A DNA stretch of 52,786 nt, from the NCBI GenBank assembly GCA_018401435.1, contig JAGYJW010000049.1, positions 1-52,786 on the forward strand, given 5' to 3'. How positions within the stretch are numbered: position 1 is the stretch's first letter; each line of letters opens with the position of its first letter. The position numbers and the translations under genes were made by a program. Below are positions 38,975-48,359 of the stretch, piece after piece. The notes beneath the pieces were generated by a model. The model was not told where the DNA came from. It ran no database searches and saw only the letters and a program-made list of their open reading frames with translations. The DNA comes from Deltaproteobacteria bacterium (lineage in GTDB: Bacteria; Myxococcota_A; UBA796; UBA2385).

Positions 38975-38996
38975 CACGGCAGGTGCTGGCCCATCC

Positions 38997-39308
38997 TCAC
39001 CGCCCCGGCGGCCCCTCTGCCCGCACGAAGCGCTCGATCGCCAAGGCGCCGAAGGGCACCAGCGAGAGCGCAAAGAGCAGCACCGTGCGCGTCCAGGTCC
39101 AGCCGGCCGGGCGGCGGGCCGCGAGCAGGGCGAGGACGAAGCCGATGAAGAGCCAGCCATGCGCCATGCCCACGATGCGGACCGCCAGGGGCTCGCCCGC
39201 GACATACTTCAGGGGCATCGCGACGAAGAGCAGCAGGATGTAGGACAGACCCTCGATCCCGCTGATCAGGCGGAAGCGGCCGACGGGGTGGGCGAGCAGG
39301 CCGGACAT
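38997..39308 (-). CDS. DUF3817 membrane protein
   Basis: With the ATG at 39308 (GGAG upstream) the protein has 103 residues. It matches the DUF3817/YdzA pattern: FRLISGIEGLSYILLLFVAM, PLKYVAGEPLAVRIVGMAHG, and LFIGFVLALLAARR, making three membrane helices. Function unknown. It is convergent with mrr (22-base gap) and divergent from the MBOAT gene. Confidence 0.88.
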   Translation of the reverse strand: MSGLLAHPVGRFRLISGIEGLSYILLLFVAMPLKYVAGEPLAVRIVGMAHGWLFIGFVLALLAARRPAGWTWTRTVLLFALSLVPFGALAIERFVRAEGPPGR

Positions 39309-39432
39309 GGGGGCTCCGATTCGGGCCCACCGGGTAACCCGACCGGGCGCCCTGCATCGGGGCCCCGCCGGTCGGCCCGATGCTAGAAGGCGGGCGCCGT
39401 CCGCCCCGTCCTCCTGCAGAAGCGCCGCCGCC

Positions 39433-40908
39433 GTGCTGTTCAACTCCAAGATCTTCGTCGTCTTCCTCGCCCTCGTGGTGATGCTCTACTACCCGCTGCC
39501 CCAGCGGGCGAAGGTCTGGTTCCTGCTGGCCATGAGCTGGCTCTTCTACGGCTTCTGGGATCCCAGCCTGCTGGGTCTCATCATCCTGTCCACCTTCGTG
39601 GATTACTGGTGTGGGCGCAGCATCGCCGCCACGCCGGCACAAGACACGCGGCGCCGCAAGGCCTGGCTTTGGCTGTCGCTCGTCGTCAACCTGGGCATGT
39701 TGGGCTTCTTCAAATACTACGACTTCTTCGTAGGGGAGCTGATCGACCTGGGCGGCGTCCTTGGGTTGGCCCTGGACCGCGATCGCTACCTGCTTGAGCT
39801 GCTGCTGCCGGTGGGCATCAGCTTCTACACCTTTCAGACGATGGCCTATACCATCGACGTCTACCGAGGAGACATCCAGGAGCCCGAGCGGGACTTCGCC
39901 CGCTTCGCCCTCTATGTTGCCTTCTTCCCCCAGCTGGTGGCCGGCCCGGTCGAGCGCGCCCCCCACCTGCTGCCCCAATTCAGCCGACCCTTTCGCCTGT
40001 CCATCCCCATGGTCAAGCAGGGGGTCTTCCTCATCCTGCTTGGCTTCGTCAAGAAGGTGGTCATCGCCGACCGCCTGGCCCGCGCCATCGAGCCCTGGTA
40101 CGAGGCCGACATCCTGAGAAGGGGCATCACGGGTGCCGAGGCCGCCGCCGCGCAGCTGCTCTTCACCTGCCAGATCTACGTCGACTTCAGCAGCTACAGC
40201 GACATCGCCATCGGCCTGGGCCTTCTGTTGGGCTACACCATTCGGCCGAACTTCGACCTGCCCTTTGTGGTCCCAAGCATCCCCGAAAGGTGGCGCCGGT
40301 GGCACATCTCGATGAGCCACTGGTTTCGGGACTATATCTTCATTCCCCTAGGGGGCAGCCGCAAGGGCGAGTTCCGCACCCAAGCCAACATCATGGCGGT
40401 GATGTTCCTGTCGGGGCTCTGGCACGGCGCCAGCAACAACTTCGTGGTCTGGGGCCTGCTGAATGGGGCCACCATGGTCATCCACAAGCTGGTCCGCCCG
40501 CCCTTTCGCAGCCTCGAAAAGGCCGCCAAGCGCAATTGGTGGACCGGCCGGCTGCACTTCTACACCTTCTCCTGGCTGACCTTCTGTTTGATTGCCGCCA
40601 TCAACATCTTCTTCCGTTGCCCCGACTGGCCCACGGCCATGCTCTACATCGACGCCATCTTCCTGTCGGGTTCAGAGTCCTATGCCGCTGTGATCACCGA
40701 CTGGAAGGACTTCCCCGACGCGCTCGCCCGAGGCGGCTGGTGGGTGCTCTTCGTCTTTGTGGCCCACGAGGCCGAACGCTACTTTCGGGTTATGAAGCAA
40801 GTGCTGGAGGCGCCGACCTGGAGGTGGGCGGTGGCGTGCCTGGCTGCCTTCCTGGTGATCCTGGTCTTTGGGATCTCCGGGCCGCAGTTCATCTACTACC
40901 AGTTCTGA
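39433..40908 (+). CDS. MBOAT-family O-acyltransferase (AlgI/DltB-like)
   Basis: GTG 39433 gives a 491-aa polytopic protein with about ten helices. Hallmarks: LLPVGISFYTFQTMAYTIDV, FFPQLVAGPVERAPHLLPQF, RRWHISMSHWFRDYIFIPLG and SGLWHGASNNFVVWG with catalytic His331. AlgI-type enzymes acetylate exported polysaccharides in the periplasm. A partner SGNH/AlgX-like esterase is usual but is not found downstream, so it may act with one elsewhere. The ribosome binding site is weak; the start is chosen because the first helix begins there (LFNSKIFVVFLALVVMLYY). Confidence 0.9.
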   Translation: MLFNSKIFVVFLALVVMLYYPLPQRAKVWFLLAMSWLFYGFWDPSLLGLIILSTFVDYWCGRSIAATPAQDTRRRKAWLWLSLVVNLGMLGFFKYYDFFVGELIDLGGVLGLALDRDRYLLELLLPVGISFYTFQTMAYTIDVYRGDIQEPERDFARFALYVAFFPQLVAGPVERAPHLLPQFSRPFRLSIPMVKQGVFLILLGFVKKVVIADRLARAIEPWYEADILRRGITGAEAAAAQLLFTCQIYVDFSSYSDIAIGLGLLLGYTIRPNFDLPFVVPSIPERWRRWHISMSHWFRDYIFIPLGGSRKGEFRTQANIMAVMFLSGLWHGASNNFVVWGLLNGATMVIHKLVRPPFRSLEKAAKRNWWTGRLHFYTFSWLTFCLIAAINIFFRCPDWPTAMLYIDAIFLSGSESYAAVITDWKDFPDALARGGWWVLFVFVAHEAERYFRVMKQVLEAPTWRWAVACLAAFLVILVFGISGPQFIYYQF

Positions 40909-41108
40909 CCACGCCGCCCCCACCACAGCCCCGCGACCAACACAAGGCCCAGCCCCAGCGAGATCGATGCAATCAGGACCGGGGATGGCTCGGCCGGCGG
41001 TCCGGTGGGGGGAGGCAGATCGGCGGGAACTGCGTCCACGGGTGGTGCCTGGGGGATCGCGATGTCGGCCCGGGCCGCGCCCAGGAGTGGCAAGGTGAGG
41101 GCTTTCAT
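40896..41108 (-). CDS. Small single-helix membrane protein
   Basis: The 70-aa product starts at ATG 41108 with GGAAGG upstream and overlaps the preceding gene by four bases. It has an N-terminal segment like a weak signal peptide (MKALTLPLLGAARA), a Pro-rich stretch (IPQAPPVDAVPADLPPPTGP) and a C-terminal helix VLIASISLGLGLVLVAGLWW capped by GRRG. It is the last gene of the kinase/regulator operon and overlaps the MBOAT gene end by 13 bases on the other strand. Function unknown. Confidence 0.62.
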   Translation of the reverse strand: MKALTLPLLGAARADIAIPQAPPVDAVPADLPPPTGPPAEPSPVLIASISLGLGLVLVAGLWWGRRGQNW

Positions 41109-42361
41109 GGGCCTTCCAGGGGGCTTTGGAGCGGGTCCTGGGCCACTGGAGGCAGCCCCGAGGCGGCGCGAGCACGCTGGCGGCGTGCCGTCTCTGCAGC
41201 TGCATACTCAGGGAAGGCCGCGGCCACCGCGCCGGACAGCGGACCCGCGCCCGCGTCCAGGGGATGAAAGCGTCGGCCGAGGCCCCGCTGGCCGAACAAG
41301 GGCTGCTGCGACGACGTTTCAGCAGCGACCGGCTGGGTGTCGGGGGTCAGCCCACAGAGCAGCGAGAGCTGGTCCGGGCGCGCCGCTGCCGCAGACAGGG
41401 CGTGTTCGCAGCTTGACGGCCCTCGGATCCGACCCAGCAGGGGCCCGAGCGCGAGGGCTGGCCCATGGGCCACCAGCCCCGACAGGGCGGGCAGCAGCAC
41501 CGCGGCGGAGAGATCGCCCGCGGGGGCCGGCCAGACCTCGATGCAGGCGGTCGCGGGATCCGCGCCGGCGGCCAGCCAGAGCGGCCGGCAAAGCTGCTGG
41601 AGGTCGGCCACCACCGCCCAGGCGTCGGGGGGCTGAAGCGGGCATCGTCCCGCCGCATCCGCGAGGGGAGGCAAGCCCTCCAGGGGGAGGCGGACCCCGT
41701 CGGCGTCCAGATCGGCGAGGAGAATGCGCAGACAGGCGGAGCTGCCGGGTTGAGAGGCGGTGGCCGAGCGAAGGCGCCCCTCGCTCGCGCCGGCGAGGGC
41801 GTAGGCATCCAACATACCCGCCTGTGCCACGGAATAGAGCGCAGCCTGGATCGTCTCGACGGAAACCGCTGCGTCGGGCACCACAACCAGGGTCCCCGGA
41901 GGCTCCAGGTCCCGGGTCTCGGCGAATGCGATCAGGTCCTCGCGATGGTTCAACAGCCGGTCGAAGAGGGCGGGGATCAAGCTGCCCTGAAGCTGCTCCG
42001 GGTCCAGGCGACCGGAGCGCAGCGGGACGATGTCGCGTCCCTCCGCCAACAAGGCAGAGCGCTCGTCGGCATCGAGCGCAGAGAGGGTCGCGTCTGGCAA
42101 GGAGAGCGCCCAGGCGCGGTTGTCGAAGTCGAGACCGTCGCGACGCAGCACCAGTCGAGGCCAGTAGCCCAGGGGCTGCCCCCGGGGCAGGTCCACCAGG
42201 TCCAAGCCGGTGGCGGCCTCGATGCCCGAAGGGTCCGCCCACCAGACGGCCTCGCGGTCGGCGGCCGGCACCCAGGGGCTGGCGCACCCGCACAAGACCA
42301 GCACTGCGGGCGCAATCAGGCGGATCTGGAGGGTTCCGGAAGAAGGCTCAACATGCAACAC
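41105..42361 (-). CDS. Lipoprotein with ExbD-like segment
   Basis: GTG 42361 gives 418 residues with a longer n-region and lipobox VLCGC near residue 25. At about 140-185 the segment GTLVVVPDAAVSVETIQAAL followed by VAQAGMLDAYALAG resembles the ExbD/TolR periplasmic fold; the rest is helical with eight or more Cys. No other known domain. It follows the response-regulator gene by 17 bases and overlaps the small membrane protein gene by four, so it belongs to the same operon. A role as envelope output or sensor partner of the two-component pair is inferred. The N-terminal start is uncertain. Confidence 0.75.
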   Translation of the reverse strand: MLHVEPSSGTLQIRLIAPAVLVLCGCASPWVPAADREAVWWADPSGIEAATGLDLVDLPRGQPLGYWPRLVLRRDGLDFDNRAWALSLPDATLSALDADERSALLAEGRDIVPLRSGRLDPEQLQGSLIPALFDRLLNHREDLIAFAETRDLEPPGTLVVVPDAAVSVETIQAALYSVAQAGMLDAYALAGASEGRLRSATASQPGSSACLRILLADLDADGVRLPLEGLPPLADAAGRCPLQPPDAWAVVADLQQLCRPLWLAAGADPATACIEVWPAPAGDLSAAVLLPALSGLVAHGPALALGPLLGRIRGPSSCEHALSAAAARPDQLSLLCGLTPDTQPVAAETSSQQPLFGQRGLGRRFHPLDAGAGPLSGAVAAAFPEYAAAETARRQRARAASGLPPVAQDPLQSPLEGP

Positions 42362-42378
42362 CTGGCACCTATTTTTCC

Positions 42379-42747
42379 CTATGGAGCGGCGCGGGCGACG
42401 GCTTCGCGCAGCCGGTCGAGGTCGATGGGCTTGGCCAGCACGGCGTCCACGCCCAGCGCCTGAAGCTCGCGCTCGCCGTGGTCGTGGTAGCCGCTCAGCA
42501 CCACCACGCGGATGTCGGCATGGCCGTTGGCCCGCAACCAGTGGATCAGCTCGATGCCACCCATGCGGGGCATGCGCATATCGGTGAGCACGACGTCGGG
42601 GGTGCGGGCCTGGATGCAGGCGATGGCGTCAAGGCCGTCCCCGGCCTCTCGGGTGCTCCATCCCACGCGCTGAAAGACCCGACCCAGACTGCGTCGTAGC
42701 GGCGCGTCGTCGTCCACGATGAGGAGGTCTCGGCCCGCGACGCTCAC
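42379..42747 (-). CDS. Single-domain response regulator
   Basis: This 122-aa receiver domain starts at a GTG overlapping the kinase stop. It has the acidic pocket IVDDD at residues 10-14, phospho-acceptor D56 in VVLTDMRMPRMGG, the Ser switch in VVVLSGYHDHGE and the conserved Lys in AVLAKPIDLDRL. No output domain follows, so it works through protein contacts like CheY or Spo0F, and is the natural target of the kinase encoded just upstream. Confidence 0.92.
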   Translation of the reverse strand: MSVAGRDLLIVDDDAPLRRSLGRVFQRVGWSTREAGDGLDAIACIQARTPDVVLTDMRMPRMGGIELIHWLRANGHADIRVVVLSGYHDHGERELQALGVDAVLAKPIDLDRLREAVARAAP

Positions 42748-44246
42748 GGCAGGACCAGGGCCGGAAAGGTCAGGGAGAAGGTGGTGGGCACGGCGCCCTC
42801 CTCCAAGCACAAGGATGCGCCCATACCCTGGGCGAGGCTCAGGCCCAAGGACAAACCCAGACCCGCGCCTCTTCCGGGGCCCTTGGTGGTGAAGAAGGGC
42901 TCCATGATGGACTGGCTGTCGCCCTCTGGCACGCCGGCGCCAGAGTCCTGCACCAGGATTCGACCGCCCCCCTCTGCGGTGGCCTCGGCCGACAGGCGCA
43001 CCCAGGGGTCGGCAGAGTCCAAGGCCGCATCAAAGGCGTTGGCCAACAGGCTGACGAGCACCTGCGCCAGCTCGGCCTCTCGGGCTGGCACCGCGAGCGA
43101 GGGGTCCGGGCAGCTCAGCTCCAGGCGCACGCCCTTGGACCGAAAGCGGGAGTTGCACAGCCGGCTGACCTGGCTGAGCAGGGCGCCCACGGCCACCGGC
43201 TCCAGCGCATCGCCCGAAGACTCGCGCCGGAGCATGCGCATCGCGGTCACCAGGTCGGCGAGGTAGCCGACCGTGAACAAGGACTCCGACAGGATCTCCT
43301 TGAGCAGCTCCAGGTCGGCTTCGGGCTGCTCCACCTCCTCCAGGGCCAGCCGGCTGTTGAGCACCAGCGTCTGCAGGGGCGTATTGAGCTCGTGGGCGAT
43401 GCCGCCGGCGAGGGTGCCCAGGGACGACAAGCGGGCCTCGCTCTCGCGGCGGGCCCGGTCACCCAGCTCCTCGGTGATGTCGTCGAATCGAAGAATGGCA
43501 AAGGGGCCACCGCTCTCGGTCTTTCCGCCCGGCCAGACGCTCCAGCGCAACCAGCGGCCCTGCGCCGCCCCGTTGACCTGGTAGCGCGCCTCATGGGGGC
43601 CACTGGGCCGCCCCTGGTGCGCGGCTTCCAGTGCGGCCACCCAGGCTGCCGGCAATGGCCGCCCCAACTCTTCCGGCCGCGCGCCCACCGCGCCCGCGCC
43701 CTGGCCGAACCAGGCGTCCCAGCGCTCGTTGGTGGCGAGATAGCGCCCGTCGGGCCCCACCATGGCCACCGCGGTGGGCAGGTCGCGCAACAGGCCGGTC
43801 AGCAGGCTCTGCTGGTCTTCGAGCACCCGTCGCGCCTCTTCGGTGGCGGTGCAGTCGAAGTGGGTGCCGGTGAAGCGGATGGGCGCGCCGGCCCCATCGA
43901 CCTCCGAGATGCGCCCGCGGTCGAGAATATAGATCCACCGCCCGTCCGCATGGCGCATGCGGTGGATGTTCTCGTAGTGTGCGCGCTCCCCGCGGAGGTA
44001 AGCGTTGATGTCGACATAGCAGCGGGCCAGGTCGTCGGGGTGCACCCGGCTCTCCCAGGTCGCCAGCTCCATCGGCGTCTCCGCATGGACCAGGCCCAAC
44101 ATCTCGCACCAGCGGCGATCGAACTGCACATGATTGGCGCGCAGATCCCAGTCCCAGATGCCCAGCGCCGCCCCTTCGAGCGCCAGGTCCAGGCGATCGA
44201 CGAGCTGGTCGTGGTTGAGGTTGTCCAGGGTCTTGCGAAGTGGCAC
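42744..44246 (-). CDS. Cytoplasmic PAS-PAS sensor histidine kinase
   Basis: The 500-aa kinase has no membrane helix. PAS domain 1 is at about 18-140 (ALGIWDWDLRANHVQFDRRW, with PAC-type HRMRHADGRWIYILDRGR); PAS domain 2 at about 155-262 (PTAVAMVGPDGRYLATNERW); a dimerisation domain with H285 in LAGGIAHELNTPLQ; and an HATPase domain with N-box LLANAFDAAL, G1 VQDSGAGVP, F-box MEPFFTTKGPGRG and G2 GAGLGLSLGLSLAQ. It would autophosphorylate on H285 in response to a cytoplasmic cue and pass phosphate to the adjacent receiver. First gene of a four-gene operon; GTG start. Confidence 0.93.
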   Translation of the reverse strand: MPLRKTLDNLNHDQLVDRLDLALEGAALGIWDWDLRANHVQFDRRWCEMLGLVHAETPMELATWESRVHPDDLARCYVDINAYLRGERAHYENIHRMRHADGRWIYILDRGRISEVDGAGAPIRFTGTHFDCTATEEARRVLEDQQSLLTGLLRDLPTAVAMVGPDGRYLATNERWDAWFGQGAGAVGARPEELGRPLPAAWVAALEAAHQGRPSGPHEARYQVNGAAQGRWLRWSVWPGGKTESGGPFAILRFDDITEELGDRARRESEARLSSLGTLAGGIAHELNTPLQTLVLNSRLALEEVEQPEADLELLKEILSESLFTVGYLADLVTAMRMLRRESSGDALEPVAVGALLSQVSRLCNSRFRSKGVRLELSCPDPSLAVPAREAELAQVLVSLLANAFDAALDSADPWVRLSAEATAEGGGRILVQDSGAGVPEGDSQSIMEPFFTTKGPGRGAGLGLSLGLSLAQGMGASLCLEEGAVPTTFSLTFPALVLP

Positions 44247-44493
44247 TGCTGCCTCTGTGGGAGCGCCCCGTTTTCGGAGGCTTCGAGCAGATATTGAGGG
44301 AGAATCCGGTGGGGAGGAAGCAGTTTATGTCGGGGGAGCCGCCGCAGCGCAGCCCTTGGAGGCAGGATGCTGCCAACCCGTTGGGATCGCAATGGGTGCA
44401 CAAGCGCAGGGTCGTCGGCTTCTCGGCAGACCGGCAGGCCCCCCCTGGCCCCTGTGCCAGCGACCGGCGATCAGCCCTGCGCCGGCGTTTCGA

Positions 44494-45015
44494 TCACCAC
44501 CAGGGGCTGGGGTGGGTGGCGCCCTCGTCCATGGCCACGATGGCGCCGCACGGGACGATCTGGATCCCGGTGGGGATGTAGCCGACCGTGTCCCATTCGG
44601 CGCCAATGCTGCCGCACGCCAACGAGGGCACGGTGCTCGACCCCTGGCTGCTGGCCGAGCGGCGCGCGGCGCCGCCATCGGCCGGCGATCCGGGCCTGTC
44701 CTGAACCAGGATCGCGAAGACCGGGCGGTTGTGAGCGATGCTTTCGTGGTGCGTCGCCAATGCGGCCGGTTGTTGAGCAAAACGAAGAAAACGCCTGGCA
44801 TGCCCCCCGGGGCTCCCCGTCGCCTGTGTTGTAACCGCCGGCACAGTTCCGGCGGTATCGGTTGGTAGGGTTGGCGCCGTCGGCACTTCGACCCCATCCG
44901 CACCTCTGTCGCCCGCGCCGCCTCCGTCGATGCCATCAGCATCCCCGCCGTCGTTGCCCTCAGGCAACGCATCGGGCCTGCAAGGGCGGACGCTGCATCG
45001 ATTTCGGCGGGGCAT
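44494..45015 (-). CDS. Unknown protein with Asp/Gly linker, possibly degenerate lipoprotein
   Basis: This 173-aa frame has third-base GC typical of the genes around it. Its N-terminal part (NDGGDADGIDGGGAGDRGAD) looks like the linkers that follow the lipobox Cys in other lipoproteins here, but no signal peptide precedes it. The C-terminal part (CGSIGAEWDTVGYIPTGIQI, IVPCGAIVAMDEGATHPS) looks like a compact secreted domain. Either the 5' end has been lost or frameshifted, or the start is wrong. It is divergent from the histone-fold gene. No family recognised. Confidence 0.45.
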   Translation of the reverse strand: MPRRNRCSVRPCRPDALPEGNDGGDADGIDGGGAGDRGADGVEVPTAPTLPTDTAGTVPAVTTQATGSPGGHARRFLRFAQQPAALATHHESIAHNRPVFAILVQDRPGSPADGGAARRSASSQGSSTVPSLACGSIGAEWDTVGYIPTGIQIVPCGAIVAMDEGATHPSPWW

Positions 45016-45104
45016 GGGGCAAAGCGGGGCCGGTGGCGAGCCGGCAACGCGGGCCAGGCAGCGCCCGTCGCGCTACCCTCAGAAAAACTCCCCGGAGGAA
45101 GCCC

Positions 45105-45578
45105 ATGGCGCGTGTGTGGAGAGCCTGTTCGATGTGCAAGAAGCCCATCTCTGTGGGCGCCCGCTACTACTCCTGCTCGGTCAGCACCTGCAACCGCGTC
45201 CGCGACCCCAAGGTCTTCTGCACCCTGGCCTGTTGGGATGCCCATGTGCCCATCATGTCGCACCGGGCCAGCGTCTGGGCAGACGAGCAGGTGGCCCCCA
45301 CCAGCCTGGACAGCGCCCCGGCCCCCACCGAAGAGCCCGAGGGCCGGCGCCGGATCGCGCGGACCTCCGACAGCGCGCCCGATTCCCAGGAGGTGCTGGT
45401 GATCGCGTCCCGACTCAAGGACTTCATCCAGAAGCAGAGCGACTTCCAGACCTCGGCGGATGTGATGGAGGTGCTGAGCGACCACCTGCGGCTGCTGGCC
45501 CTGGAGGGCATCGAGAGGGCCCGAGAAGACGGCCGCCGCACGGTCAAGGCCCGGGACATCCGCCGCCCCGGCACCTGA
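45105..45578 (+). CDS. Zinc-finger histone-fold protein (bacterial histone)
   Basis: ATG 45105 behind GGAGGAAG gives 157 residues. Residues 8-53 form a cross-brace zinc module with C8, C11, C24, C29, C39, C43, H47 and H53 (CSMCKKP, YYSCSVSTC, VFCTLACWDAHVPIMSH), like HIT, MYND or ZZ fingers. An acidic, Pro-rich linker (about 60-92) follows. Residues 97-152 fit a histone fold: helix VLVIASRLKDFIQKQS, then TSADVMEVLSDHLRLLALEG and IERAREDGRRTVKARDI, where RRTVKARD is the L2-like DNA-contact loop of known bacterial histones. From memory, bacterial histones with an N-terminal ZZ-type finger have been described in recent surveys, so this probably belongs there. Nucleoid or DNA-associated role inferred. 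Confidence 0.82.
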   Translation: MARVWRACSMCKKPISVGARYYSCSVSTCNRVRDPKVFCTLACWDAHVPIMSHRASVWADEQVAPTSLDSAPAPTEEPEGRRRIARTSDSAPDSQEVLVIASRLKDFIQKQSDFQTSADVMEVLSDHLRLLALEGIERAREDGRRTVKARDIRRPGT

Positions 45579-45729
45579 GCGATGCGGCCACACCGGCCGA
45601 CGCCGGTGTTTCCAGCCGCGTGAATACGCGAAGATCAGAGCGGTGACAGGATGAGACAATTTCGGCCCACCCAACGCATAGACTCGCCCCGCTCGAAGAC
45701 CATCGTCACGGATCTTCCCCGAGGTTGCC

Positions 45730-47240
<1,511 letters not shown>

Positions 47241-47259
<19 letters not shown>

Positions 47260-47543
47260 CCACCACCACCGGCACCCTCACGGGCGCCGGGGACGACGAC
47301 CAGTACACCTATAGCGCCAACAACGGCACCCACGACCTGCGCCTGAACGGCGTCAGCGGGACCGACTTCGACCTCTACCTGTACAAGGCCGACCGGCGCG
47401 GCCGCTACAGCCGGGTGGGCGCCTCGGAGTCCAGCACCAGCACCGAGTCCATCCTCTACTCGGGCAGCAGCGGCAACTACTTGGTGCAGGTCAGCAGCTA
47501 CAGCGGGTCCGGCGACTACACCCTCTGCACGACGCTGCCCTAA
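47241..47543 (+). pseudogene. PPC domain, out-of-frame continuation of the M4 protease
   Basis: In the frame one base behind the protease, TACPSGMTTTTGTLTGAGDD leads into a bacterial pre-peptidase C-terminal domain (YTYSANNGTHDLRL, GTDFDLYLYKADRRGRYSRV, SGSSGNYLVQVSSYSGSGDY, TLCTTLP). This domain is normally at the C-terminus of secreted peptidases and is often removed after export. An independent start at ATG 47256 is possible but would make an unexported 95-aa peptide. A one-base change in the GGC/G tract or a -1 ribosomal slip would fuse it to the protease. Confidence 0.8.
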
Positions 47544-48175
47544 GGGGCGGCGTGGCCGCGCAAAGCCACGGCCAGATCCACCCGCAAGGACACCGTGCCA
47601 CCGTCCCGCTGCAGCTGAACCGGCAGCAGCAGGACCAGGTCGCGGTCTTGCCCCTGGCCCAGGGCGAAACCCGGGGCCAGGAAGCCGCCGATGGTGGTAC
47701 CATTGCCAGAGAGGCGGGTTCTACCATCGCTTTCAGGTGAGAAGGCCACCTGGGTGGACCAGCCCTGGGCGGCGCCCAGCTCTACCAGGGCCCGCCCCTG
47801 TCGCAGGCCCAGGCCTGCGCGCAGGCCGCCTTGCAGGATGCGCTGGGAGCCCGAGAGGCCGTCGTCTTCGGCCGGGTCAAACCAGAAGGCGCCCTCGCCG
47901 TCGACAAAGAGGCCGAAGCGCGGGCCAAGGTCCAGACCAAGGCCCGCAGCGCCCGCAGCCCCCGAACCCGCGAAGCGGTCCAGGGTGAAGCCGCTGGGCA
48001 GGTCGAAGGAGGGCCGGAAGAGCATGCTGATGGCACTCTGGGTGCGCAGCCCGACGTGGGCAGGCGCAGCCGCAGCCGACCTGGGAAGCCCGCCAAGCAG
48101 GGCGGCGGCCAAACCGAGCAGGGCGCCCGGCCAACGCCGGCCAGAAGCCACCTGTGCAACAGAAGCCTGAGTCAC
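47540..48175 (-). CDS. Outer-membrane beta-barrel-like protein
   Basis: GTG 48175 gives a 211-aa protein with a signal peptide (residues about 10-37, ending AAAAP). The mature part has alternating strands and Gly turns (AGAAGLGLDLGPRFGLFVDG, AFWFDPAEDDGLSGSQRILQ, GLRAGLGLRQGRALVELGAA, LVLLLPVQLQRDGGTVSLRV) as in small outer-membrane barrels, though it ends in ALRGHAAP without a terminal aromatic. It is convergent with the protease gene, overlapping by four bases. Function unknown. Confidence 0.72.
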   Translation of the reverse strand: MTQASVAQVASGRRWPGALLGLAAALLGGLPRSAAAAPAHVGLRTQSAISMLFRPSFDLPSGFTLDRFAGSGAAGAAGLGLDLGPRFGLFVDGEGAFWFDPAEDDGLSGSQRILQGGLRAGLGLRQGRALVELGAAQGWSTQVAFSPESDGRTRLSGNGTTIGGFLAPGFALGQGQDRDLVLLLPVQLQRDGGTVSLRVDLAVALRGHAAP

Positions 48176-48325
48176 CGCCTGCCTCGCCCGGCCCCGAGAA
48201 CCGGGCGCTGCCCCTTAGCATGATTCCAGGCGGCGGCAGAGGGCAATGCCCCGCCGAGATCAGGTTGGTCCGGGCGGGAGCTGGGAGCGGCGCAGCAGGC
48301 CGGGGGCCGCAGGTGCGCACCGGGC

Positions 48326-48355
48326 GCGTCCATCGAATCGGGACCTCCGATCCGC
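48326..48355. repeat. 30-nt hairpin element, copy 2
   Basis: It matches 20091-20120 at 27 of 30 positions (CGAATCGG, loop GACCT, CCGATCCG, one stem mismatch). It begins four bases after the TAG stop of the minus-strand gene at 48360, the same placement as copy 1. Confidence 0.65.
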
Positions 48356-48359
48356 CAGG

